From the NCBI GenBank assembly GCA_013398615.1, contig VZSR01000514.1, positions 3,196,669 to 3,260,668 on the forward strand: 64,000 nt of DNA, read 5' to 3'. A program made the translations under genes and the position numbers. Positions 23,689 to 37,496 of this stretch are shown here, in pieces (within the stretch, counting starts at the first letter, position 1; the number at the start of each line of letters is the position of its first letter). The notes under the pieces were generated by a model. It had not been told where the DNA came from. It made no database searches and was given only the letters and a program-made list of their open reading frames with translations. The stretch comes from Brachypodius melanocephalos. Taxonomy: Eukaryota > Chordata > Aves > Passeriformes > Pycnonotidae.

Positions 23689-24422
23689 CATTGCCAACTC
23701 CAGCATTGATGCAGATTGCCTCGTGCCTCGTGCCAACATACACAGCTGAGATTTCCTGAGCCTCCTCTTAAGCCGCAGGTTTCAGCTCAAAATGCCTGAT
23801 ATGAACCGTGCTGCAGCCTGCCAAATTGTTGTTTTCCCACTAGGATGATGAGAGTGTTTCACACGCCCCAAGGCAGCCTGGATGGTGTTAGAAGACTGTC
23901 CTGGGTAGGGGAAAGTGAACTTTTTTGGTTGTTTCCCAATGAAATTTGCTAGCTTTTTTCTACACCTACAAAGAAAAGGCTGCACTGGATCTGAGGCTCT
24001 GCAGCTGAAAAGGTGCAAGTAAGCAATCTTCCTGTCAGAGCACAAGTGGAAACAGGAAAGCAGTGTGAGTGCCAGGGACTCCCGTAAAATCAAACAGCAC
24101 CATGGAAGAAAATCCATCAGAACTGTCAACTGCAAAAAGGGCATTCCTGCCTTAAGAAGCAGGGGCTTGGTGCAGTCTGAGAGAGTGTATCAAGGAAGTG
24201 CTGCTGCTTGCTTGCCCTGCTCTTATATTCTTCCTGGAGGATATTTTAAATTCTAATGTTTGAGATGCTAAGCTGGTGGGATGAAACCTTATGGAGCAGG
24301 TTTGATGTGGTCCCTTACTAAGACTTCTGCAGTTTTACCCCTAATTCTTTTCCAGAATAAAACAAAGAAATGAGTTATCCAGGAAGGCAGAAGAAGCTCA
24401 TGAAAAGCTAAGGCTTCATTAC

Positions 24423-24467
<45 letters not shown>
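24423..24467. repeat. Perfect (AAT)15 microsatellite
   Basis: Fifteen uninterrupted AAT units over 45 bp. Such a long pure array is likely to vary in length between individuals. Confidence 0.97.
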
Positions 24468-24468
<1 letters not shown>

Positions 24469-25610
24469 TGATCAATCTTGCTCCAAAAGTAATATGGTCT
24501 TTTTAAGAGCTTTGACTTTGAATTTTCCTTAATACTGGTGTAAGTTACTGTTGTCTTCCATGCCCCATGTAGTACAATTTAAGCTGAGGGTAGGTGTGTT
24601 TTAACAACTGAGAAGTTGCAAAATGTGACATCTATTCATATCCATCTCACCACCTTATCACTGTGTGACATAAATAAGACAAGCAGACAACTTTAATGCT
24701 CCTCAGAAGGCGATGTTTAGGGACAGAAATGGTCGTGCTTTGCTTGCCAAGTGGGACACAGTGTTTAGAGTGATTCTGTGACCCAAGTATCAGACACCCG
24801 TTGACAAATGCAGAGCTGCTTGCAGGATCACCTTATTGTTATGCAGGAAAACTGGTGGTCTTTGCTTTTAGCCAACAGGTTCATGTGCTTAATGCTGTGT
24901 GGGAGCAAAGGGTTCACAGCATAATGAGCCAGAGAGCAAAGCAGTGCTCAGATGGGTTTTTAATGTGGAATTATTTAAACCCTTCTTGCTGGAGAGGGTG
25001 GGCACAGCTGGTGTGTGTGGCTTTCACTGAGCAGCTCCAGGAGGTGGCCAGGTCTGGCTTCCCTAATGCTTACAGTGTACGGCTCCCCAGAATTTAAACC
25101 CTATGCAAACAGATTGAAGTGTTCGTGACTTCTAGCCATGTCTGAATTTTAAGAGTAGCTTGGAAGAATGGATTTAAATCCACGTCCCAAAGGCAAACAA
25201 TGCCATAAGCTACTGAGTTACTCCTAGCCCTTTTCTGTCTTGTGTGTAGCACTGTCTCTATGAGCAAATCCCTTATGTCCTTTCCTACCTGCATCCAGGT
25301 GGTGTGTTTAACCTGCATCATCCCCAAACCTGCTCTTCACAGCAGTCAATAATCCACCATATGGGTCACTTTCAGGCATGGGAATTGTTCCCACTAAGCA
25401 GTGTGAATCCTTGAACTCAGGGCTCCTCATTCCTCTTTCCTCTGTTAGAGATCATGCTTACATGCCCAGAACAAGTCCCTTTGGGATCAAATCAACACTG
25501 CTTTGATGTGACTGGCATTCACAGCTGCACAAGCTTTGGGATGACCACCTGCATAAGGCAGCATTTTTAAGTATGTGCATTTTGAAATAATTTTAGAAGC
25601 AAACTTTAGA

Positions 25611-25644
25611 ATAGATAGATGGACAGACAGATGGACAGATAGAG
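25611..25644. repeat. Degenerate GATA/GACA tetranucleotide repeat
   Basis: A patch of ATAGATAGATGGACAGACAG followed by ATGGACAGATAGAG. It mixes GATA and GACA units with several substitutions, as in a decaying tetranucleotide microsatellite. Confidence 0.8.
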
Positions 25645-27858
25645 GCACAAGCAAGAGGTTTGACACAGGGTCGATTATCTGTGACCCTGGTCTGATAGTT
25701 CTGGGGATTTCATGAGGTGAATGTTAGTGAACCCCTTGCAATGCTGGCACCTGAAAAGACTTCAGTCTTTTGAGTATCTGAAGCCACCCACTTCATCATT
25801 CTGTGTTTCAGCTTCATCAGCTACAATGTACAGATAAAATACCTTAGCCTTTTTTTCTTTTTTTAATTTTTTTTCCTAGCTGTGAGAGCTGTATCTCTTA
25901 AATCATTTTCTAAGTGCAATATTCTTCACTTGAGCCATGGTGATCCTTCTAATCTGCTATTCCTTGAGATACTTTGTGCTGCTGCCAAAAGCAGGACTAT
26001 ACATTGATGTAGCAGGAGAACACACCATCCCATTAAAATTCACTTAGACAGAGACCTTAAGCATTGCACTGGGGCCAATGCGTTACACTGACCCGTGTAA
26101 CACACTTCTGTCACGTGGACTAAACAATAATCCTGCTTAACAGAGAGCAGCAGAGCTCCTGAGAGAGGGAAAGTCATCTCTGATACATGAGGGTTCAAGC
26201 AGCAGCTGTCTCCAAATTCTGCACTGCAGTAAGGATGGACTGCTCAGCTGAGCAGTGGGACATAGACATACTCCTAGTCCATTGCTGAGGAAAGCTGTCA
26301 GGAATTCATTTGAATCTGATGAATTTTTTTTGTCTGTGATGGATTAGCAATCTGACCAACACTGGAGTGGCAGCTTTTTAAGATGGTAGCTGAGTTGCTT
26401 TCTACTGAAATACAATTCCCAGGCATTCCTCTGTGTCCTCCAGTGTTTCTCTATGCTTTTTATCTTTGCCCTGTAAAGTAGGACAGAGCTGTACTAGTCC
26501 CATGAAGAAGATCACATAGTACATCTCCATAATCCCCACTATCATCAGGAGTTGATCTAGGGTAGAAAAGGGCATTTTCAGCTCTCTTCCTCCAGTCCCT
26601 CAGCTCCTGCAGACTGCACAGCTCAGACTGAATTTCAAAGGATTGTGGTCTGGGGTGTGCTTTTGATGAGAGTGATATAAAGCTGGAGTCCTCTGGCTTT
26701 GAGGGACAGGTCTATTGCATTTGCAAACAGACACAGAGTTTCAGAAAGCATTTTTCCTCCCAGTCTGATGTGCTGGTGTGCAAACCTCCCCCACGTTTCT
26801 CCCTGGCCTCCAGCTCCTTCCAATCACTCATTCTGAGATTTTATTTATAAATGACTAATGAACAGGGATAGAGTAAATGATCTGCTGAGGGAACTGAGAT
26901 GAACCTTATTAATATTCTGTCTTTTCCCTCAAGTCACAGGGTAGGTGACCACAGCCCCATCAGGGAAGTCCTGCCTGCTCAGTTCTTTGGAGAAACAATT
27001 ATAAAATGCAAATATTGACAGAACACATCAGTATCTCACAATCTTCAATATTATTTCCTGGACACGGGTTACATGTAAGAAACAACATCTAATAAGCCTT
27101 TTTCTCATTAGGCTGGGGTTGCTGTTCAAATAAGATTGGGTAGGGCAGCGAGAAGGCTGAAGTGGATGTGGTTTTTTGTGAGCCAAAACCTGCTGAACAA
27201 GAGTCACGTCAGCCACATCCCAAAAACTTCTTATTTGCACCCTTAACTGCCTGCCAGGGTCACAGCTCTCCTCATGTCAGCTGCATCCTGGGAAAGCCTG
27301 TCCTCATTTCACTGGGAGGAGAAAGGCTTAAAGAGCTCAGGTCTGGGGGTGTGGAGACAGGGGGACAATGAGATGTCCTGGTGTCCAGTCCCTTCTTTTC
27401 ATTGTGTCTACAAAAACTTCTCACACAAAGCTCTCCTCTGCCTCAGTTTGTTTCTTACAAAAATGATGCCACCCTGCCTTTATTTACTCTGTCAAAGCTG
27501 GGTTTGAATTAGAGGAAAAACCCTTGTAGATGCTGGATTAGGACCAAGACTCTCAAATGAGGAGATGTGTGATAAATTATCACACAGACATCCTATGAAA
27601 AGCCTTCTGATATCACAGACAGAGAAAAAAATAGCACAAAGGATTCCTAGACTCTGGGAGCACCATTTGGTAAAGGATGATATGAAAACAGGGAGAGTTT
27701 AATGAAGAAACCAAGCCTGGATTTGTTTGTTTAGCAGCTCTGCCTTTTGATGGATATGAAATCAGGTACTTTATCAAGCACAAGGAAAAACTCCAACTTG
27801 AAAATGGGATAGACTAGAATTTATTGAGTGGTATCTATACATTAGTCCACACAAAACA

Positions 27859-27880
27859 AGAAAAAAAGAAAAAAAAAAAA
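27859..27880. repeat. A-rich tract
   Basis: Two A runs separated by single G residues, ending in twelve consecutive A. No retrotransposon body was seen upstream. Confidence 0.8.
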
Positions 27881-29599
27881 GAGTTAGGATGTCTCCTTTT
27901 TATGGTTGGATACTGCTAAATGGTTCCTGAGTGGGAAAAATGAAGCTCAAGTCTCAGAAATTCATCCTGATGATAGGACAGTATTTTTGCCTTGTAAAGC
28001 TGTGTCATGCTAATAGTATTGCTGTCATATTGATAAGGTTTATGACTTCTGCCTGAATTTTCTTGCAGATCTCTATTTTTAAAAGCTTATTAAAATAACC
28101 AGGTTCCTTGCAAAGAAGGATAGTCCCACAGTATCACATGGAAATGAGACTCAAGAGATCTGGATTTGACTACTGATTGTCTCCCTGGGCTCCTACATAA
28201 GCCTAAGCAGTGGCTCGGGGTGTGGGTAGGGAAGGGAGTTAACTTGCATTGCAAGACAGGCTGTCTTCATTATAAACACAAAATGCAAAGCCTGCAAACA
28301 CAAGATACAGGCTTTAGCTGTTCTAGTTGTGTCCCAGGAATGATAAACTTACCCCTGGATTAATCAGGGATAAGCATTTCATCATCTAGGACATCTACTT
28401 TTTCCTAGTTTTTCCTCCTTCATACACAGTTTTGATTGGGTGATTTGTTGGGTTTTATACCCTGTATTTTATTTCTCAGTTCAGATGACTCTTATTCACA
28501 GTCCTTCATTATGTTATATCTTGAGCTGGGAGGAACCTTTCCAGATGAGCAGCTAGAGATGGAATGAATTCAGAAATTCAAGGGGGTTTGGGTGAATCAT
28601 TTCCATCAAAAAAGAGAAAAGTGAAAATAAGAGAGCCCTGCTGTGCCAAGTCAAAGCTTTTGCAGAGGTTCCATTTCTTTTTCAGGAAACAGAAATTATA
28701 GAATTTTTGATCATTAATCTTTACAATAATCCCAGAAATCAAACCTCTTTTTTTATAAACTAATAGTTATTCTTCAGTGAAGTGATTCCAATTAGAGACA
28801 CAGAAACCCTTTCATCAATCTAAACCGATTGATTTTTTTTTGCTTTGTTTGGTCAGTGGTGTAAACACACAAAAGAAAAATCAATTATTTCTGCCAGGCC
28901 TGTGTTTTATGAGATGAGAGCCTCAACACCTCTTGTCTCTGTGTCTGCCCCCTCCAATGGCTGTGGTTACAAAAACATTTCTTTTGGCGTTTCTGATTTC
29001 AGCTGGCCTCCTCCCCATTATCTTGTCACCTCTTTCCCACCCCTGGCCATGTGTTTGTGATCCCACATGGTTCTCTTCACCACAGTCCTCTAAGGGGCTG
29101 TCTAGATCACAGAACTGGGCTGGTTTAAGATAACCATTCCTTCCCTTACCCCCTTTAATGAGGTTTCTTTTTAATCTAGATCAGTTCCTTGCGTGAGTGA
29201 TCAGAGAACAGCATGATTCACCAGACTGGTTACATCAAGGCAGCTGAGCTGCTGTTTGACCAGTTTGCCCAGTTTGTGTTTTACACAAATGGGATTTAAA
29301 CACTTGGAGGAGGGCGTGCTGGAAGAGGGGACTTGCAGTTGTCACTGATTTAAGCATTGTTATGATGGCCTCCAGTCAGAGTTGAGATTGCAGATTCCTT
29401 TGGACTCCACGGGTTTTAATCTACAGCTAATGCTGTAGATGAAATGCAGGATAATGCAGATAAGGTTTAGTATGGACTATTAGATAAAGAATTTATCAAG
29501 CAGTGATTTAACTCCTGCTAGGTTATCCAGCCTTCCCTCACTCTTCTGCTGCTTCAGTTTCATTGCTATTCATGTCTGAATAACTGTTAGTAAAAATTA

Positions 29600-29721
29600 G
29601 GGTTGGTAATTTGGGTTTGTAATTGGATCTGATAACTAAATAAGTAGGAGCGGGGCAAAAAAAAACAGAAGAAGGAATAATGTGCTAATTGTGAATAATT
29701 ACAAACCCAAATTAACAACTC
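29600..29721. repeat. Inverted repeat with 25-bp arms
   Basis: The arm at 29600-29624 and the arm at 29697-29721 are reverse complements at 23 of 25 positions. They share an exact core TAATTTGGGTTTGTAATT (18 bp). The 72-bp spacer is AT-rich and ends with further TAATT-type motifs. No transposase gene, terminal duplication or known family could be linked to it. A foldback element, a duplicated and inverted regulatory site or a structured transcript are all possible. The spacer is too long for a typical microRNA precursor. Confidence 0.7.
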
Positions 29722-32700
29722 TGTTGCCTCTTCTCCAAAACAGCCACCCCCCATTTCAGTTGAGTTTCAGAAACTGAAAGGTATCTGTTGCAGGTTCCCG
29801 AGCAAAACCTAGAAAAAGGGATTATCCTAGCAAGTCCTCATTATTGAGACCTTTCAGAACTAAATTTGTCCCAGGTTCATGGCACAGAAGTGGTGGCTCT
29901 GCTAAAAGCGGTTTTCAGAGATCAGCAAGAGCTCAGGGACGGAGCACAGGGGGACATTTCTGCAATACCTTGCATTCCCTGCTGCAAGAAGCAAGGAAAG
30001 CAAGGAAAGCAGGACAAGTCTGAGGAGCTCCTGTGAGAGAGAGCTATAAGCAATTGGAAAATCAAACAAAACTCCTCCCTCCCTCACTACAGCCTTCAGC
30101 TGCCATCTCAAGGCTCCACCTGCTATGCCAAGGAGGTGATTGTGGAAACAGACCTCACCTTGGCCATTTTTCACTTGTCCATCATTTGACAGGTGTCCTC
30201 CTGGCAGATTGCCTTGCACACCATATTAACACATTGATTGACTCAGGAGAAGGTTGGCCTCTATATGGGTCTGTTCTCTGTTGGGAACATCTTACTTTGG
30301 TGTGTTGGTTCAGAATATTGTACATGTAACATATTTACAAGCAGTTTGCTGCATTAGCTCTGTATATCCTTGAGCACTGTGCAAGTCCTAGGAAGAATAT
30401 TAAAAGATGAAACAAAGCTGGGATTCAGGTTCTACAAATGCTTTTCTCTTGTTCCCAGATTTGCTGTCCTCCAAGGATACACAGGTCTGAAGGGCTCTGC
30501 ATCCTCACAGTGACTGCAATTCTTGCCAGTACATAAATACAATATAAATGTACAAAATACACCTCCTGAGCAGGGGGTCTCCTGTGTCTCTCCCTCCTGC
30601 TCTGTGTCTGTTTCTCTGTGTATATATGTCTTCAAAAATAGGAATATGGGATTGAAATGTTTTCTCAGTCCTCTCACTCCCTTTTTTTTTTACCTTTTTG
30701 TGAAGCCTTTCTCCTCCTCCTTATCCTGTTCTTAGTGTCTGTTGCAAAGCACGCTGAAGCAGTCTGCTCCTTGTCACATTTTAGGAGGAAAATGACATTG
30801 ATATTGGACTAAATGCAAAAAGAGACTTTCCCCTTGTGAAAACTGCCTAATTGATGTCAAATCAAATAACTTTAAAGAGCTGTGATGGCTACAAATCGGA
30901 TCAGAGAGGGCAATACCAGTTCATTCTACTTCACACAGGGGCTGTGCTTTGCAGTTTAAGCAACAACACTTTGGCATTCAGAGCTTCTTTATAACCCAAA
31001 CAAATCAAATCTCAAATCTTTTTGATCTTGATGCCTGACAATAGCTTATGATTAAAACTGCCGCACTGGAACCTGGGAATGGATTATCATCATGAATAGC
31101 TGCAGTCTTGCCATTCCTTATTCTTTTCTGTGGGTCTGGAGGCTTGAGGCAAGAAAAGCTGGGGAGAATATAATAGATAATAACATGAGAGGTCAAGTGA
31201 GACCAGGAGAAAGAAGTTTTTTCTAATAGATTAATTTTAAAGATACTAAGATTCTCTGTCTCTTTACCTCTGTGATTCAGATTTCGACCTAAAAGGTAGC
31301 AAAACATAAAGGTTATTTTAAAGGCTAACAGCTATTTTCCCAGTGGTGATTCTCTCAATTAGAACTGAATTATGTATTGCTCTGCATTAAAGAAATGCAG
31401 TTTTAGACTGTGTCCATCCACTGTAGCACAGAGATGCAAGCTCACTCTTCACAGGTTCCTCATGGCACATGAGTTATCCCAGACTCTGCTCTGGGCCATA
31501 GAATACTGTAAATCTGTTAAAGAACAGCAAGAAGTCCAAAAATCAAGCTAAAACAGGGCTGTGAGCAGAGATGTCTAGCAGGAGGAATTAGAAGCGTTAG
31601 AGGAATTTTTAACCAGGAGGATCATCAATTTACTGATCAGGGGAAGTTTTCCTTAGTTGCACTTGGATCCAAAAGCTTCAGAGGGCCTCAAGCCTTTTCT
31701 AATAAGGTTATTAGAGAGGATGGGACAAAAAGCACTTTTAACCCAGAAACCTCAAGGCACATCACAGCCCTTGGCTGTGCCAGCCAGCCTGTCTGGGAGG
31801 GCAGGACAGGACACTGCCAACACAGCCAGGAGGCTCCTGGGGAGAGGTTGGCTTGAAATCACCCTCAAATAACCTCACTTCTATATTTCTGCCAAGATCT
31901 GTGAGCTCTGGTAACTGTATGATGAAAACATAGGAATACCTATACCTGGTCTAATCAAGAGCTGTCAGAGTTTTTCCTCCTACTGTAACCATCAGCAGGT
32001 GCCCAGGGAATATTAAGAATGAGACAAGGGATTTTCCAGTTTCCCCCAAATATTGTACCTACCTCAGTATTTCATATCAGGAGACTCCCTGAACCTGGTT
32101 TCCAGAAGAACCTTTCTGGAAAACAGGAAAATCTTCAAAATGAAAATTCTTTGGATGTTTTTCAGGCAGTGGACTAGATCCTTCACTGGATTAAATAAGC
32201 ACAGAGAAAATGAGGCTATTTAGTTGACAGCAATGCAGGCATGATTATTTTTCTTATTTCCAAAATCTCGAATATTTTACTTTAAAAAAAACCCCAACTT
32301 TTTGTGGTTTCAGATTTACATATGCCATAAAAATACATAAGGAACTTAGATGAAAATCAGTAATGAAAACCTTGGAAAATGTTTCAATTTTTAATAAAAC
32401 TCTTGCTTAGCAATATTCTATTACTCTGTTGGGAAGGACAATCCAAGCCATATCAAACCCTACAGATAGGATTGGCCAGATCTGCTCTGTGGCTCTCATT
32501 TTATGCCAATTCAATAAGAAAAAAATGTGTACTTTCAGGAGGAGCACACCAGGTTTTAAAGCTGACTTCAATTTTTTTGTGTAGATTTTTTTTCTTTTTT
32601 AAAAATAAGTATGGAAGACAAGATAAGCCATGTGTTCGGGTGGGTTTAGTATAAATTAACATCATTCCTTGGAGTGGGGACTTTGCATATTCTAAGGCAG

Positions 32701-34565
32701 CCAGGCTGTATGTAATGTTTTACCCTCTGCAGAATGATAATTAGTATTAAAGACTGATTCTCAGTCTGATTGCTGGCACACATTTACAATTTATCTCGTG
32801 GCAAGCTCTGAGTAGAAGACGTTTTCAGAACTGATTGGGAGTTAGGCAAGAAAGATTTATGTTAAAAGGCAACCCTTATAATTTAGTTACCAGACAGTCT
32901 TACACCTAAAATTATACTTTCAGATTGTTTTTAGTATTGATGAACTGTAAAATTCCACTCCTGTACAGGTGTGTGGAGGAGGGAAGGGTGGCCAATTAAA
33001 GCAGAGGTGTACACTCACACTGGAGAGACCAGACAAGCTCAGCCAGGTGGGGAAAGCTAATGATGAGACAAGAACACGGAAGAAAAGAAGTTCCAGCACT
33101 GCTTTTCACTGTTTAGTTTTGGTACTGAGAGAAGTACCAGCTTGATTTCTTTGTTTTGCACCCACAGCACGAATCAGGAATTGATATGGCAGATCACCTT
33201 TAATGCTGGAAACCATTTGTCTTGTAAATGCAAATGGTGGCCAATTAGATAAATCTGGAAAAGTGTGCCTTTTCTGCTCTTTACTTTACAACACAAAGCT
33301 GATCTGACACATGAGCAAGAAATCTGCTGCTGCAATGGTGGCCAAAGTAGAGGCACAGAAGGGGATTCAATAATCATTAGTAACATGGACCCAGTAGAAT
33401 GGCTTATAAGAAGACTTGTTTTTTTTCCTCCAGCAGTCTATAGAGTTGTCAATATTCCCAATGAGCTTGTCTTTGAGGAACAAATCACGAAGAATTTAAA
33501 GGGCAACAGGCTAAATCAACCTCAATCTTTTAGCACTGGAATTGACCTGGGAGGACCTTCATTGCAACCAAGAGTTCCTTCTATCTTTAATTTTCAGGCT
33601 TTTTTCAGTCATCTTGGCCCATTCAGTCCTTGCCCTCTCTGTTGAGGCTACCCACGAGGAGAATCAATATCTGTGTGTGATGGTAATTTTGGGGATGTGG
33701 AAATACCTTCAGCAAAAAGACCCTAAAGACATCGTATTCTTTCAATAAAAAGCTATTCAGCCCAAAGCAAGACAACAGTTACCATATTGCTGTGTCTTGG
33801 ATGCAAAATAGCAGGCTTTGAAACTCTGCAGCACTGAGCTAACAAGCCTGCCTGGTGGTGTGGTGTGAAGGGGCAGTGATTTAAAGATCATTTTAAACAT
33901 TTACTCTCTTTTATTGTGGTGAAGACTTTCCCTTCCCCAAAATTTAAAATTTAAAATGTGTCTCTTCTGAGCATAAGGGCAGTGCTTTTTGCTTTCTGAG
34001 ATGGAACAAAGTATTTCTGTGATGAAAAAAAATATGATTTTTATTTTAAGCAGTAGGAACATTTTCCCATTGCATATTTTTCATGCTGTGGAAACTCACC
34101 CATCCACCAAATATTTCAAATGTGAACTCTCAAACAGCTCTGCTGAAAGATATTTTCCTCCTCATTTTATATTAAAGCATAACCCTGAAAGTTTTGATTG
34201 CAAATAATACTCTCCCAGCATCCCTTCCCCCAGATATCATGGTATCATTCCCCAAATTCCCTATGCATAAAGGAAGTTTTCCATCCCTTTTTAGGACCTG
34301 AAAAGAAGAAAGATGAAGTTAATGGGCTGGAATGGAAGTGGGTAAGTAAGGAACCATATAATTTCATTTTTAATCCTCAAAATCGGAGGGGAAGACAGAA
34401 CAAATTTAATCTAAGTACTTGGTTCATAGATATGCACATGAGAAAGTACAATAGCACAGACTCCATCTAGTGAACAAGTGTACAGCCTCCCTTGAGCTTT
34501 GGTGTATAACACTGATTTACACCTTCTAAGAATCTGACCTGGGAGATTAGTGAGGCTAATTCCTC

Positions 34566-34590
34566 TTTAAAATTAAAAAATAATTTTAAA
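34566..34590. other. AT-only hairpin
   Basis: TTTAAAATTA and TAATTTTAAA are perfect 10-bp complements around an A5 loop. AT-only sequence makes chance formation likely. Confidence 0.45.
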
Positions 34591-36920
34591 AATTGCCTTA
34601 ATGCATTTAATATTTGACATCCCATTAACCTAAATTAAAGGCTTTCTTGTAGGTTTTTAATTTAGCACACTGACCCCCAGAATAAAAAGGCCACTCACAG
34701 TTGCAACCCCCACGGTGCACCAACCACAGTCTCTGATTTCAAGCATCCTTATAATCCCAAACATGTTTGTCATCTTGGAAAACAGGAAACCTTCCTTCTG
34801 TGGGTGAGTTCCAGCAGATTTTCACTCACCAATGTGGTTTTCTATTAAAGTTCATTAATTTCTCTTTGGTGAACTAATAAGGGGAAGGCAAGGAATACAC
34901 ATAAGGCTGTGGTTTTATTTCCTGAGGTTTCGTGGGTTCTGTAGAAATTTTCCAAAGGGCGAAAAACCACCTGCAAAATGTGCACCCCAAGGAAAGGCCA
35001 GGAGGGTTTCCCCAGATGAACTGGCAGCTCAGGTCTGCCCTGTGCTCTGCAGGTAAGGTCACAGCTCAGGCAGGAGGCTGCCACTGCAGGCTCAGCTTTG
35101 GTTTGTTTGAAAACTCCACAGAAATCTCCCCAGGCATCTCTGAGCTCCCCTGTAAAACAAAACATCAGGGAGCTTCTCATCATGGCAAAAAGGACTTTTT
35201 GAAGAGAGACAGGGGCAAATGCTTTCATGTTGGCCATGCCGTGTTTCTGTCAGGTGGAGCACACAATGAAGTTTCAGGTGTGACCATGAGCTGCAGAAAT
35301 GGAGATAGCAGGAATTTTTTAATGCAGCCTGTTGCTACGCCTTCACTGATGATGGTGCCCTGCATCAGGCTGGAGAGAAAGGCCTAATTTGTTTCAGAGG
35401 CAGCCCAGTGATAAATTAAGGTAGCTTAATTAGCTGGAAGGTGCGTGCAGAGATAAGTTTTAGGTACCCAAATTGGTCTTTTGCTCCACTCTGTGTACAG
35501 CAGATGCCTGCTGGGCTCAGTGGGTGCTCAGTGCCCTCAGCCCAGCTGGGTGATGATAATGGTAATTATGGGATGGTATTCGTCATGAAATGCAGCAGCT
35601 TTTGGTGAGGCACCTATTTTCTGACTAAAGACAAAATCTCATTTTAGGTACCTAAACCAAAATTTGAGTCTATCCACTTGCTAAGCCAGGAAGAGCAAAT
35701 AGGTTTGCAAATGGTTTGGACAGAGTTATCTAGATGTATCTCAGTGTTTCCAGGGCTGGAAACTTATTGTTGGTCCTAGACCTTAGCCTGAAAAAGGTGC
35801 TGACATGTCTTCTTTCATCCAGGCCAGCCAAGTAATTCAGGGTGGGGATAAATCCACAGAGAAAAAATATGTCTATTATATTTTAGCTCATATATTTTCT
35901 GCTCTCCCTTCGAAATAAAAAAGAATTCAACTCACCAAAATCCCAGTGGATCCACTAGCCTCCCATTCTTCTGCCTTAAGAGAGCATGAAATGAATTTAA
36001 TCTCCATAGATTGTATTGCACACTGCATTGCCAGCTGTTTTCTAGCAGGGGCTGCTCTTGCTCAAAGGTCATAGTGCAAATCCCTTTATTAAAAAACAAC
36101 AACAAACTCATTTTAAATGGGCAAAACCATAAGACACTGCTGTAAAACAGATTATGTGAAGTAGATACTGTTAAAACAGTTTAAATGCCTCTTTCAGGCA
36201 TCAGTTTAGTTATCTCAAAGCATATTAGAGAGAGCAATAAAATTTAATGGGCAGCAGTAAAGTGTTTATGCCTGGCCCTGAACACAGCATGGCCCAGCCA
36301 GAGAATGTGTTAACTGTGCTGCATGGGCCAGGCAGAGTCAGAAAATGGGATTTGGGACCCCTCTGGAGCTGGCATTGGACCTGCCTGGGGACAGCTCAGC
36401 AGAGAGCCCAGGAGTGTGGAAGGAGGGAGCCAGTGCTGCTGCAGGGCTGGCAGGGCAGCAGACCTGGGCTGCCTCTCCCAGGGACCAGATTCACTCAGAA
36501 ACTCTGATTGTTGTGTGTGATAGTGTGTTGAGACACAGCCCTGAGAGGATGGAATGGAGCTGCAGCCTAAAAGCTGTTGTTTTTCCAGTGTGGCATGGAG
36601 ACTGGAGAGCTTCCATGCTGACTGGGTCAGGAGGATCCTGTTTCCAAGGCAAGGTGCCTCTTTCCTTGACTATGCAGTGGTGCATCCCAGGAAAAGCCAG
36701 CTCTGTGTCATGTCAGAGATGGTGCTGATGATCATTTAACATCAGCCACAAACACCTCAGGCACCAACCCTGGGAGTCTGAACCCGTCAGTGCATATGGA
36801 CACAAGTAGAGTCATATCCCTTTCATAAATTTGTCTTGTCTCCAAAGTGGGCAAATATGTTTCTGGCTTTTCAGTATTTCTATTTCCTCTTCTTAAACAT
36901 GCAGGTCTCCCAGAGGTTCT

Positions 36921-36940
36921 GCTTCAGACAGCTTCAGACA
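36921..36940. repeat. Tandem 10-bp duplication
   Basis: GCTTCAGACA is present twice in a row. This is a small local duplication with no assigned role. Confidence 0.8.
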
Positions 36941-37351
36941 GCCTGCTTACATCTGCCTGGTGTAGCCTGCAGAGTTTGGGCTTTTCAGAGTCCAAGAGCT
37001 CATTTCCTATTTAGGGCTTTGTTCTTCCCAGTTAGGGGATAAAACTCAACAATGGCTTGTGCTGCAATTAGTCAAGTGCCTTGTTCCCAAGGCTGATTCC
37101 TGGACTCTGTTGTGCTGTTCCTTTGTTTTTGCCCTTCCCTCAGCTCACTGGGAGCCCTGACTGCAGCAGGGAGAGACCATCTCCCATAGGATAGCTCCTC
37201 TGCTCACACACAGAAAGCAGAGCCTTCCCTTGCCTGCAGCTCTCCAAACCTGGCTGGGATTCACATTTTGGATAGAAAGTGGGCTGAAAAAATCAAGAGA
37301 GGGTCAGTTTGAAGTGTCCTCATCCCTGCTGAAACATAAAAGCATCAAAAA

Positions 37352-37496
37352 AGGAGAGGAGAGGAGAGGAGAGGAGAGGAGAGGAGAGGAGAGGAGAGGA
37401 GAGGAGAGGAGAGGAGAGGAGAGGAGAGGAGAGGAGAGGAGAGGAGAGGAGAGGAGAGGAGAGGAGAGGAGAGGAGAGGAGAGGAGAGGAGAGGAG
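37352..37496. repeat. Perfect (AGGAG)29 pentanucleotide array
   Basis: Twenty-nine uninterrupted AGGAG units cover 145 bp. One strand is pure purine. Because 5 and 3 are coprime, every plus frame cycles through E-E-R-R-G codons and every minus frame through L-L-S-S-P codons. All six frames are therefore free of stops, which produces false ORFs on both strands (about 37230-37517 plus and 37320-37602 minus). The array could adopt triplex or other non-B DNA. The purity suggests either recent expansion or assembly from reads that share the same length error. Confidence 0.98.

Larger units (their letters stand above)
23406..37351. other. Long non-coding stretch, no gene recognised
   Basis: No coding exon is supported across these 14 kb. 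Frames reach at most 151 codons (34932-35387), where the opposite strand is open as well. That indicates chance openness. Contents seen are a GGGA run, an AAT array, a GATA/GACA patch, A-rich tracts, a 25-bp-arm inverted repeat (29600-29721) and a 10-bp AT-only hairpin (34566-34590). GC-rich patches lie at 23430-23730, 31730-31860 and 36240-36730 but do not show CpG enrichment by eye. Confidence 0.55.

Noticed and set aside
34845..35387. Overlapping frames on both strands (130 and 151 codons) and a CAGGTAAGG donor-like site near 35050
   Set aside because: Openness on both strands reflects few stop codons locally. A single donor-like site without a matching acceptor or protein similarity is not enough for an exon.
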